Source of the DNA: a virus
Direction: 5' to 3' (one strand)
DNA length: 22,132 nucleotides
IMG/VR virus record: IMGVR_UViG_3300010379_001312
Location: 1 to 22,132 of that record
In this document: piece after piece, positions 7,829-14,443 of the stretch
Numbering within the stretch: the first letter of the stretch is position 1
Layout: the number at the start of each line of letters is the position of its first letter
Position numbers and translations under genes: made by a program
The notes under the pieces: model-generated
Told to the model about the DNA's origin: nothing
The model's database searches: none
Seen by the model: the letters and a program-made list of their open reading frames with translations, nothing else

Positions 7829-8637
7829 TGGCCGACCAGTCGGATGTGGAGAGTGCGTTGGTCGCACTGGCTGCCAATGCACTATATCCAAACGGGTCGG
7901 CGTCGCCGAGCCTCCCCGGGCCAGACTGTCGGATATACCGCGGGTGGCCAAATTCGGCTGCGCTTAACGCCGATCTCACGGCTGGCGTCATTAATGTTAC
8001 AGTCTTCCCACAGGGCGAGCCAGGCCGCAATGCAACCCGATATTCGCAACAATGGTCAGGTTCGCCGGCACAGCCAACACTGACCGCATCGGTTTCTGGG
8101 GTCTCTGTTACTATTGGGGGCACCGCAGGTCCGGGACAACTCGCCGGAATATTGGTCAATAACGTCAGTTATGTGTATGCCACACAATCTGGCGATACAC
8201 CGGAAACGGTAGCCGCTAACTTAGCATCTAGCGCACGCACTGACTGGATCGTCAACCTTTCGGGCGCCACGCTGGCAATTCCCGGCGCCGGCAGTGTATT
8301 GGTCCGAGTGGTCGCCGACGCTTCAGTCATGCAGGAAGTGCGTCGCCAGGAACAGGGCTTCCGCATCACGTGCTGGTGCCCCACGCCCACCGCTCGTGAT
8401 GCCTCGGCATCGGCAATCGATCTGCTGCTTGTTAGTTTTCAGTTCATCAACTTGGCGGATGGTTCCCTGGGCAGACTACAATATCGCGGGACACTTGTAT
8501 TCGATCAATCTCAGGATGCGCTGCTCTATCGCCGCGATCTGCTGTACGACGTGGAGTATCCCACGACGGTCACCGCTCTGCAGCCTGCCATGCTGTTCGG
8601 TGACTTCGTCCTGAACGCCAACACCATCACTGCCTAA
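7828..8637 (+). CDS. tail-completion/neck-like protein
   Basis: A 269-residue protein that starts with a helix (DQSDVESALVALAANALYPNG) followed by CRIYRGWPNSAALNADL. A middle Thr/Ser-rich beta domain contains TLTASVSGVSVTIGG and GILVNNVSYVYAT. The C-terminal part (EVRRQEQGFRITCWCPTPTARDA, then YRRDLLYDVEYPTTVT) has the shape of tail terminator or tail-completion proteins that cap the tube at the head end. I chose ATG 7828, which overlaps the preceding stop and has AGGTGA upstream, over the longer frame from 7795. Contractile-tail phages need such a protein just before the sheath gene, which supports the inference. Confidence 0.6.
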   Translation: MADQSDVESALVALAANALYPNGSASPSLPGPDCRIYRGWPNSAALNADLTAGVINVTVFPQGEPGRNATRYSQQWSGSPAQPTLTASVSGVSVTIGGTAGPGQLAGILVNNVSYVYATQSGDTPETVAANLASSARTDWIVNLSGATLAIPGAGSVLVRVVADASVMQEVRRQEQGFRITCWCPTPTARDASASAIDLLLVSFQFINLADGSLGRLQYRGTLVFDQSQDALLYRRDLLYDVEYPTTVTALQPAMLFGDFVLNANTITA

Positions 8638-8650
8638 TTCTGGAGCCTTT

Positions 8651-8800
8651 ATGGAAATGCATTTGGTCGTTGTAAGACCGTTTAGCGGTTTATCACGCGG
8701 TGACGTAATTATAGATTCCGTGCGCATCACCAGCATCCTCAGCGGTGAGCACGCCCATTTTGTTGTGCGGGTGGCCGCGCGGATGCCGGGAGGGGCTTGA
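8651..8800 (+). CDS. small conserved-looking protein before the sheath gene
   Basis: A 49-codon gene starting MEMHLVVVRPFSGLSRGDVI, with SILSGEHAHFVVRVAA near its end. GGAG sits seven bases before the ATG, the codons follow the purine-first pattern, and it fills the gap between two genes exactly, stopping five bases before the sheath ATG. Residues PFSG, RGDVI and EHAHFVVRV look like a compact beta protein under selection, of the kind found before the sheath gene in contractile-tail prophages. Its function is unknown; a tail-joining or sheath-initiating accessory role is possible. Confidence 0.65.
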   Translation: MEMHLVVVRPFSGLSRGDVIIDSVRITSILSGEHAHFVVRVAARMPGGA

Positions 8801-8805
8801 TAGCA

Positions 8806-10368
8806 ATGCCGATCGTTCAACAGGGCAGCATCAACACGACGGCACTTGTGGTGCCGGACCTCTACGTCCAGATAGTGCCACCGCAGAACCTCGTCCTCAA
8901 CGGCGTCCCGACCAATGTTGTTGGTGTTGTCGGTACCGCGTCCTGGGGACCGGTTGCACAGCCCGTCGTCGTCGCAACTATGGCAGATTATGCGCAGGCC
9001 TTCGGTCCGATTATCGCCCGGAAATATGATATGGGAACCCAAATCGCTACAGCGGTTCAACAGGGAGCTCAGAATTTCCGTTGTGTTCGCGTCAGCGATG
9101 GAACCGACACGGCGGCGCAGGTGGTTGTCCCCGGGACGACCGCTGCCTTTACAGCACTCTACACGGGCTCCCTGGGCAATAACGTCAGCCTGACGCTGCA
9201 ACCCGGTTCCGCACCGAGCACCTGGCGATTGATAGCGGCGCTGCCCGGATTGCAGCCTGAGGTCTATGACAATATCGGCGGCACCGGGTCGGCGTTCTGG
9301 ATCGCCCTCGCGGCAGCAGTAAACCAGGGCCAAGGTCCGCAGAGTGGACCGTCTCAGCTTGTGATCGCCAGCTCCGGCGGTGCCACCGTACCTCCGGTGG
9401 CCTTCGCTACGACACTTGGTGCTAGTACACCGGGGTCCGATGGGGCATCCGGTGTTGCATCCGCGCAATTGGCCGGCACGGACATTCCTCCCCGCACCGG
9501 AATGTACGCCCTGACAGGCCAGGGCTGTGGTATCGCCGTTCTGGCCGACTCGGATGATCCGGCTCAATGGACGACTCAGGTGGCGTTCGGCCTCCAGGAG
9601 GGCGTCTATATGATCCTGACGGGCCCGGCCGGCGACACAATCCAGAACGCGGTCGCTGTTAAGCAGCAGGCCGGGCTCGACAGCTATTCTGGAAAGCTGA
9701 TGTTCGGGGACTGGTTATGGTGGTCCGACCAGGTAAATAGCACGATCCGGTTGGTTTCTCCGCAAGGGTTTGTTGCTGGCCGGCTCGCAAACCTGTCGCC
9801 TGAGCAATCGAGTCTAAACAAGCAGATTTATTGCGTAATCGGTAGCCAGATGTCCGGGACACCAGGATCTGGTCAAAGCACATCCTACTCCGCAGCGGAT
9901 CTGGCGGTCTTGTTCGGTGCGGGGATCGACGTGATATGCAACCCGCAGCCTGGCGGCAGCTACTGGGGGGTCCGCGGGGGTTTCAACTCTTCGTCTAATC
10001 CAGCTATTGACGGTGACAATTATACACGCCTCACAAACTACATCGCTGCTACCCTCGCTGCGGGAATGGGTCAATATGTAGGGCAAGTCATCAACGCCAA
10101 CCTGTTCCGCAGTATTCGCTCCTGCCAGCTCTCGTTCCTACAAAACATGCTCAGCCAAGGTTTGCTTGGCAGCACCGACGGAAATCTGCCATTCAGCGTT
10201 ATTTGCGATACATCGAACAACCCGGCGAGTAGAACTGGCCTCGGCTACGTCCAGTCGGACGCGCAGGTGCAATACCAGTCAATCAACGAAAAATTCATCG
10301 TCAACGTGGAAGGAGGGCAAACAGTCCAGGTGTCCGTCCAAACCCTTCCCCGCGGGCAAACGACCTAA
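8806..10368 (+). CDS. contractile tail sheath protein
   Basis: The subunit of the contractile sheath that drives the tube through the host envelope. At 520 residues the protein has the usual layout: an N-terminal strand that links subunits (PDLYVQIVPPQNLVLNGVPTN), VVGVVGTASWGPV as the first conserved block, a variable beta-rich outer domain (about 110-240), and the conserved C-terminal domain (NYTRLTNYIAATLAAGMG, then FLQNMLSQGLLG) ending in beta strands with the last linker strand QVSVQTLPRG. I take ATG 8806 (GGGAGGGG upstream) rather than TTG 8797. The tube gene follows 12 bases later, the universal order for contractile tails. Confidence 0.92.
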   Translation: MPIVQQGSINTTALVVPDLYVQIVPPQNLVLNGVPTNVVGVVGTASWGPVAQPVVVATMADYAQAFGPIIARKYDMGTQIATAVQQGAQNFRCVRVSDGTDTAAQVVVPGTTAAFTALYTGSLGNNVSLTLQPGSAPSTWRLIAALPGLQPEVYDNIGGTGSAFWIALAAAVNQGQGPQSGPSQLVIASSGGATVPPVAFATTLGASTPGSDGASGVASAQLAGTDIPPRTGMYALTGQGCGIAVLADSDDPAQWTTQVAFGLQEGVYMILTGPAGDTIQNAVAVKQQAGLDSYSGKLMFGDWLWWSDQVNSTIRLVSPQGFVAGRLANLSPEQSSLNKQIYCVIGSQMSGTPGSGQSTSYSAADLAVLFGAGIDVICNPQPGGSYWGVRGGFNSSSNPAIDGDNYTRLTNYIAATLAAGMGQYVGQVINANLFRSIRSCQLSFLQNMLSQGLLGSTDGNLPFSVICDTSNNPASRTGLGYVQSDAQVQYQSINEKFIVNVEGGQTVQVSVQTLPRGQTT

Positions 10369-10380
10369 CGAGGTATTCTT

Positions 10381-10809
10381 ATGTCATTTACAGCCTTCTC
10401 TGTTGGTCGCGACACTCAGCTTGTCGTCATGGGGCCGAATGGTCGCGTGGACCTGGAGCATGTTACCGCCTTCGAAAGCCGGCAGCTAACTCAATCGATA
10501 CGCGTCAGCCGGTTGGACGGAACCCAGTTAGGCACTGAACTGCCGAAGGGCTGGGAGGGCAGCTTTGAGCTCGAGCGTGGCAATTCGGTAGTAGATGATT
10601 TCATTGCTGCAACCGAGCAGACATACTTTAATGGTGGGAGCGCGAGCTCGATCACTATGTACCAGTACATTAATGAGACGGACGGGTCAACTTCGACATA
10701 TCAGTATGCAGGCGTCACGTTCAAGCTTGTCAACGCTGGGGTCTGGAAGGGCGAAAGCAGTGTCAAGCAAAAGCTCGAATTTTTTGGCGTCAGTAGGAGT
10801 CGGATCTAA
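10381..10809 (+). CDS. tail tube protein
   Basis: The hexameric ring protein that forms the inner tube, 142 residues, the usual size for contractile-tail tubes. The beta-sandwich pattern is clear: SFTAFSVGRDTQLVVMGPNG at the N-terminus, DLEHVTAFESRQLTQSIRVSRLDG, WEGSFELERGNSVVDDFIA with the single helix, and strands TSTYQYAGVTFKLVNAG and KQKLEFFGVSRSRI. It has GAGG at -10 and lies directly after the sheath gene. Its TAA overlaps the chaperone ATG at 10809. Confidence 0.88.
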   Translation: MSFTAFSVGRDTQLVVMGPNGRVDLEHVTAFESRQLTQSIRVSRLDGTQLGTELPKGWEGSFELERGNSVVDDFIAATEQTYFNGGSASSITMYQYINETDGSTSTYQYAGVTFKLVNAGVWKGESSVKQKLEFFGVSRSRI

Positions 10810-11174
10810 TGACCCCCTCCGCAAAGATTATCGCTCAGGCGAGCGATGCACCCTCGGTTGTAGACGGTTTGGGTCGGCGGCTCACACTCCGGCGTTTGAC
10901 GGCATTGGATAAGATGCGGCTATTTAAAGCGGCTGGCCCCGAGCTCGCTCTTAATCAGTCCTGGCTAGCGATGGCAATCCTGGCAAGTTCGGCGATTGCT
11001 ATAGATGACATACCGATACCGTCGCCATCCACCGAGAGCCAAATAGAGACGCTAGTCGGTCGGCTAGGTGACAGCGGAATTGAGGCAATCGCTCGGGCTT
11101 TGGAGTCACAGTCCGACGCCGATGAGGTTGAGCAGGTGACAAACGCGGGAAACTGGTCCGGCACTCCGAGCTGA
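10809..11174 (+). CDS. tail assembly chaperone, short (zero-frame) product
   Basis: A 121-residue protein that would coat the tape measure during tail assembly, like lambda gpG or P2 gpE. It is largely helical and acidic (LRRLTALDKMRLFKAAGPELALNQSWL, then LGDSGIEAIARALESQSDADEVEQV). The family normally makes two products from one start by -1 frameshifting near the end of the first frame. Here the slippery heptamer GGGAAAC lies six codons before the stop. Ribosomes that slip would make a 172-residue fusion ending at 11326. The gene starts inside the tube gene's stop codon. Confidence 0.85.
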   Translation: MTPSAKIIAQASDAPSVVDGLGRRLTLRRLTALDKMRLFKAAGPELALNQSWLAMAILASSAIAIDDIPIPSPSTESQIETLVGRLGDSGIEAIARALESQSDADEVEQVTNAGNWSGTPS

Positions 11175-11326
11175 TCGACTGTCTATACTTGGTCAGAAAC
11201 GGAGTGCCGTTCGACGTCGCCTTTTCGTTGCCGCCGGACGAACGTATGGCGTACTTGGTCGCATTCGGCATCTTGGACGGCCGAGAGTTCGATTGGGAAA
11301 CACTGCAGTGGAGGTACCCAGTATGA
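11132..11326 (+). CDS. -1-frame extension of the tail assembly chaperone
   Basis: This frame is open from 11132 to the TGA at 11324-11326 and has no start or ribosome-binding site of its own. It reads LVRHSELIDCLYLVRNGVPF, then DVAFSLPPDERMAYLVAFGI and LDGREFDWETLQWRYPV, a strongly protein-like sequence with a pattern (hydrophobic helix, DDR-like acidic turn, FDW near the end) typical of the T half of chaperone pairs. A -1 slip at 11147-11153 joins it to the upstream product after residue 115 and adds 57 residues. Its TGA overlaps an ATG at 11323. In known systems the extended form recruits tube subunits to the tape measure. Confidence 0.82.
   Translation, partial: AGDKRGKLVRHSELIDCLYLVRNGVPFDVAFSLPPDERMAYLVAFGILDGREFDWETLQWRYPV
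11147..11209 (+). promoter_or_regulatory. -1 programmed ribosomal frameshift signal
   Basis: The heptamer GGGAAAC (11147-11153) sits in the zero frame as G GGA AAC, the canonical X XXY YYZ arrangement, so both tRNAs can re-pair after slipping to GGG AAA. Five bases later begins a perfect 10-base-pair stem, CGGCACTCCG (11159-11168) with CGGAGTGCCG (11200-11209). Inside the loop a second stem, CTGATC (11171-11176) with GGTCAG (11191-11196), forms with one G-U pair. Slippery site, spacer length and stable hairpin are the three known parts of such signals, and the two flanking frames encode the two halves of a chaperone pair. Confidence 0.88.
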
Positions 11327-11364
11327 CGCTGCACTCTCTAGCGCATTGCTGATAATATCGTACG

Positions 11365-12333
11365 ATGATTGACACGTCCATGCTTAACCTGGTGCCGGTC
11401 CGTAATGGTAATGCCGTCAGGCAGATGATCGCGACGCGGCGTCTTCTTGATACATTTGACCGAGTAGTTAATCAGTCATCCATCCAATTGACGAGACTGC
11501 TGCGGATCGCCAAAGGTGCCTTTACTTTCAATGTCAGCCGACTATCGTGGACTAGGCGGATTGCTACGGCACGCCGAACGCACTTAGCGACGCGTACAGT
11601 AAATGTTACGCAGCCACCGCCGCTCCACGCGCCGCGCCGGTACCCTCCGAAGCCGGCTTTCTCAGACACCTTCTACCGGCCGGCGGTATCAGTACCGGTT
11701 CAAATACCGCTGCCGATCTTGTCGTCAATTGCGTCGCTGCTATTCAAGCCGCCCACTATGCCAAGCAGCTATATCCCGACCAGATCGCGTCAGATAAGCA
11801 GGCGCGGCGGCCGTCGGGCTGGCGCCGCCACAGTCTCGTATTTCCAACCCAACCAAACTCGCGGGGCGCGATCCATCTCGCTGACAGCCCATACACAACA
11901 CCTTGCATCATGGGTCGCGGATTTCTCTCCGACCTATGGAAGACTTCCACCCCCGCATGAGAAGCGGCGTGCACCAAAACCCGAGCATGGCCCTCGTGTC
12001 ACCGCCTCTAGCTATTACAGCGCTGGTCACCAGACATCTGACGCCATGATCAAGCTCGCGAAGACTCCCGCGGGTGCAGTCTCTATCGCGCCGCCATCCC
12101 GGACAACAGCGGCTTCCTGGGCAAGTACAGCACCAGACGAAGCCCATCCTTCTCCTAGCAGCACCGGGACAGGGACCAAATCGGGACAGGGCGAGCTCGT
12201 CTTGGAAGGTTCCACGCTTGGTCGCTGGCTGACCCAGCACCTGAGCCAAGCAATCATCCGTCCCCTAACCGGGATGATAGGTGTCGACCCGCGTATCACA
12301 CCAGCGTGGGCCGGACCGTCCTTCGGAACATAG
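11365..12333 (+). CDS. tape-measure-position ORF, reading frame doubtful in the middle
   Basis: The only long uninterrupted frame (322 codons) between the chaperone and the hub genes, where the tape measure should be. The first 60 residues (RRLLDTFDRVVNQSSIQLTR) and the last 95 (from MIKLAKTPAG to LGRWLTQHLSQ and DPRITPAWAGPSFGT) look genuine. The middle, about residues 65-205, is Arg/Pro/Ser-rich with hardly any acidic residues, the look of a shadow frame. Another frame over 11556-11960 is more protein-like there. There is no Shine-Dalgarno before 11365. A 9-codon ORF starting in the chaperone stop (11323) ends 12 bases upstream, so reinitiation is possible. An alternative last gene would start at ATG 12046. 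It may be a very short tape measure, or a set of small overlapping or decayed genes. Confidence 0.45.
   Translation: MIDTSMLNLVPVRNGNAVRQMIATRRLLDTFDRVVNQSSIQLTRLLRIAKGAFTFNVSRLSWTRRIATARRTHLATRTVNVTQPPPLHAPRRYPPKPAFSDTFYRPAVSVPVQIPLPILSSIASLLFKPPTMPSSYIPTRSRQISRRGGRRAGAATVSYFQPNQTRGARSISLTAHTQHLASWVADFSPTYGRLPPPHEKRRAPKPEHGPRVTASSYYSAGHQTSDAMIKLAKTPAGAVSIAPPSRTTAASWASTAPDEAHPSPSSTGTGTKSGQGELVLEGSTLGRWLTQHLSQAIIRPLTGMIGVDPRITPAWAGPSFGT
11556..11960 (+). other. hidden open frame with coding character inside the tape-measure region
   Basis: This frame is open for 134 codons but has no usable start, so it escapes ORF finding. It reads ALSDAYSKCYAATAAP, then AADLVVNCVAAIQAAHYAKQ and later GRGFLSDLWKTSTPA before TGA. 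Codons are strongly of the purine-N-pyrimidine type (GCT GCC GAT CTT GTC GTC AAT), and acidic and basic residues are better balanced than in the overlapping 322-codon frame. A third frame with ATG 11531 (MSADYRGLGGLLRHAERT) runs into it and stops at 11587, so a +1 shift between the two would give one protein of about 140 residues. Either a frameshifted gene or chance. Confidence 0.35.
11957..12049 (+). CDS. possible 30-codon gene linked by ATGA junctions
   Basis: The ATG at 11957 overlaps the TGA of the hidden frame (ATGA). The product begins MRSGVHQNPSMALVSPPLA and continues through ITALVTRHLTP. Its own TGA at 12047 overlaps an ATG at 12046 in the frame that runs to 12333 (again ATGA). Two successive four-base overlaps are the hallmark of coupled phage genes, but the peptide is short and could be chance. 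It may instead be a fragment of one longer ancestral protein broken by indels. Confidence 0.25.
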   Translation: MRSGVHQNPSMALVSPPLAITALVTRHLTP

Positions 12334-12442
12334 GCCTTAGCATACCGTCGCACGAAACCGCGTGGACATGGTGACGGGTCATGCTAATAGTGCCCGCCCT
12401 GGCCACCAAATTGCATCCAAGAGGAACTGTCGAGGGTACCAT

Positions 12443-13183
12443 ATGTCAGATGTAGTGCTCGTGCTTGGACCGGTTGCCTTTCAGGACTTTGAAATTCCCT
12501 CCGTTATCAATTTCGGAGGCCGACAGCGCCTTGCAGTTCATCAGTTGACCGATGGCCGAAGGGTCGTCGACACCATGGGTCCTGACGCATCCGAAATCGT
12601 CTTCTCGGGGGCATTCTCGGGATCCGACGCTACGTTACGTGCCAGACTCCTAAATTCACTTCGAGCCGCGGGCGATGTACTGCCCCTGACGTGGGACGTT
12701 TTCTTTTGCACGATCATCCTGAGCCGCTTCGATGCGAATTACGAGAACCCAGTGTGGATACCGTACCGCATCTCCTGTACCGTGGTGCAGGATGAGGCTG
12801 CTGCTGCAATTGCTTCCGTGATCTCTCTCGGCAGTTCCGTCATGGCCGATCTTGGCGTCGCTGCCAACCAATGTGCCGGCCTCGGAATCGATTTTGCTAA
12901 TGTCCAGAATTCCTTGGCAGACCCTGATGCCACGACCCTTGGGAGCGCCGCATACGCGGCAGCACAGTCGGGCATCAGCCTCACCCAGTCTGCCGTCAAT
13001 ACCCAAATCGGGTCCGCCGAAGCCACTCTTCAGGTCATTAGCTCGTCCAATCCTGGCTCCGCGACCTTTCTGGCAGCGGACCTTATGGCATCTACGACGG
13101 CTGCACAGCAGCTGGCCGACTTAACGAGTGCCAGCGCATATTTGGGACGCGCTGCATGGAACCTCTCAAACGCGAGCACCTAA
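12443..13183 (+). CDS. baseplate-hub-associated protein with helical tail
   Basis: A 246-residue protein. Residues 1-115 form a beta-rich domain (GPVAFQDFEIPSVINFGG, RLAVHQLTDGRRVVDTMG, EIVFSGAFSG, then PLTWDVFFCTIILSRFDANYE) that resembles the N-terminal domain of hub or tail-initiator proteins such as the 'DNA circularisation' N-domain and gp53/XkdP-like proteins. Residues 116-246 are Ala/Ser-rich and predicted helical (AAAAIASVISLGSSV, AAYAAAQSGISLTQ, STTAAQQLADLTSAS). The start at ATG 12443 has GAGGG upstream; the longer frame from 12362 reads through a non-coding gap. Given how little room there is for a tape measure, the helical tail might help set tube length. Function is inferred. Confidence 0.65.
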   Translation: MSDVVLVLGPVAFQDFEIPSVINFGGRQRLAVHQLTDGRRVVDTMGPDASEIVFSGAFSGSDATLRARLLNSLRAAGDVLPLTWDVFFCTIILSRFDANYENPVWIPYRISCTVVQDEAAAAIASVISLGSSVMADLGVAANQCAGLGIDFANVQNSLADPDATTLGSAAYAAAQSGISLTQSAVNTQIGSAEATLQVISSSNPGSATFLAADLMASTTAAQQLADLTSASAYLGRAAWNLSNAST

Positions 13184-13185
13184 AG

Positions 13186-13371
13186 TTGAAAACAATCACG
13201 GTCGCCGGTGGCAACTTGTTTCGCATTGCCGCCGAGCAACTGAGCGACGCAACGCAATGGTTAAGAATTGCCCAATTGAACGGGCTTACCGATCCTATGT
13301 TTTCGGGTGTCCAGACATTGTTGATCCCTGATCACGACCCCGACGCGGGAGGCGGCATTGCTACTCAATAA
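13186..13371 (+). CDS. LysM/gpX-like tail protein
   Basis: A 61-residue protein (TTG start) beginning like P2 gpX: KTITVAGGNLFRIAAEQLSD, then ATQWLRIAQLNGLTD and VQTLLIPDHDPDAGGG. The pattern 'strand, GGNLFRIA helix, W, IAQLNGL, TLLIP' is a LysM fold that clamps the hub complex to the tube. I prefer TTG 13186 because gpX-type proteins begin at this point, although an ATG at 13156 would add ten residues and overlap the previous gene. Its last codons overlap the next gene's start by 14 bases. Confidence 0.75.
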   Translation: MKTITVAGGNLFRIAAEQLSDATQWLRIAQLNGLTDPMFSGVQTLLIPDHDPDAGGGIATQ

Positions 13372-14440
13372 ACCTCAACCTTTGTATCGGGTCCCGAGAC
13401 TTTGCCTTCTCGCAAATGGCCAACCTCTAGCAGGTGCATACGAGGCAGAAGTCATTTCGAACAACTACTATAGCGCCGATCGCTTCAGCGGGGTCGTCGC
13501 GCTCGGACCTGATGCGTGGGCCGATGCGCCTTTCTGGTCATCGGAGATCGACATTCTCATCGATGTCCAATTGAGCCTCGACGGCGGAGCGAGCTTTACA
13601 AGCCTTCTGCAGGGTTTGGTTGACACGGTATCAATCGATCCGGTCGAAGGCGTCGTCCGGATCAGTGGAAGAGACTTCACTGCGGCATTGGTCGAGGCTC
13701 GGACGCAAGAGGCGTTCTCCAACCGAACATCAAGTGAGATTGCAACGGTTCTTGCGCAGCGCCACGGTCTCGTCCCTTGCGTGGTCGCCACCAGCACGCC
13801 GGTTGGCCGTTTCTATCAAAGTGATCACGAGACGTTAACGCTCGACCGATTTTCACGGGCAACGACCGAGTGGGGCCTGTTAGTGTACCTGGCCAGACAG
13901 GAAAGCTACGATATCTTCATAACGGGCAAGAGTCTGTGCTTCCAGCCGACAGCGCAAGCCCCCGCAGTCGGCCAAGTGCTACGCCCGACGGATATGATCG
14001 AGCTCAAATTGGAACGGGCATTGACCCTTGCACGCGATATCCAGGTCACAGTACGGAGTTGGAACTCTCTCAAGCAGATGGCGTTTACGGAGTGCCTAAG
14101 GAGTACTATTACGGGTAGTTCCAATGGCAGCACCGATCGACCGAGCGAGTACGTTGTTGTACGCCCCAATTTGACACCCGATAAGGCACTGGCGATTGCA
14201 CAGCAACAGCTGTCCGAATTGTCCCGCCACGAGCGCGTGATTGAGTTCTCAATGCCGGGCGAACTCACGCTCACGCCTCGCAGTGTGATCCAATTGGACG
14301 GTACCGGGACGGACTTTGATCAAGCTTACTATATCGACTCCATTGAGAGAGTATTTCGACCCCAAAAAGGATTCTTGCAGCATATCCGAGCCAGCAATAG
14401 CTCTCCGAGGACCCAGTTGGTGCTTGAGGCGGCGAGTTGA
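13358..14440 (+). CDS. baseplate hub protein, late control gpD-like
   Basis: The trimeric hub at the tube tip, 360 residues, of the P2 gpD / Mu gp44 / T4 gp27 type. Visible features are the tube-like barrel at the start (RLCLLANGQPLAGAYEAEVIS, FSGVVALG), ISGRDFTAALVEARTQEAFSN with the helix that follows, SSEIATVLAQRHGLV, LDRFSRATTEWGLLVYLARQE and the late IQLDGTGTDFDQAYYIDSIER block. The TTG start at 13358 is supported by GGGAGG five bases upstream. The spike gene follows three bases after its stop, as hub and spike must co-assemble. Confidence 0.85.
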   Translation: MLLNKPQPLYRVPRLCLLANGQPLAGAYEAEVISNNYYSADRFSGVVALGPDAWADAPFWSSEIDILIDVQLSLDGGASFTSLLQGLVDTVSIDPVEGVVRISGRDFTAALVEARTQEAFSNRTSSEIATVLAQRHGLVPCVVATSTPVGRFYQSDHETLTLDRFSRATTEWGLLVYLARQESYDIFITGKSLCFQPTAQAPAVGQVLRPTDMIELKLERALTLARDIQVTVRSWNSLKQMAFTECLRSTITGSSNGSTDRPSEYVVVRPNLTPDKALAIAQQQLSELSRHERVIEFSMPGELTLTPRSVIQLDGTGTDFDQAYYIDSIERVFRPQKGFLQHIRASNSSPRTQLVLEAAS

Positions 14441-14443
14441 TTG

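Noticed and set aside
8476-9567. 363-codon leftward open frame
   Set aside because: It lies opposite the tail-completion-like and sheath genes, which have strong family signatures. Its sequence is Arg/Cys/Gly-rich antisense of those codons.
11350-11355. Tandem TGA-TAA in frame with the 322-codon ORF, as a nonsense mutation splitting a longer gene
   Set aside because: Two adjacent stops and only nine codons upstream argue against a single recent mutation; a mini-ORF or simple spacer is more likely.
12253-12278. Inverted repeat ATCATCC / GGATGAT as a terminator
   Set aside because: It lies inside an open frame, has a weak seven-pair stem and no T run, so no terminator is supported.
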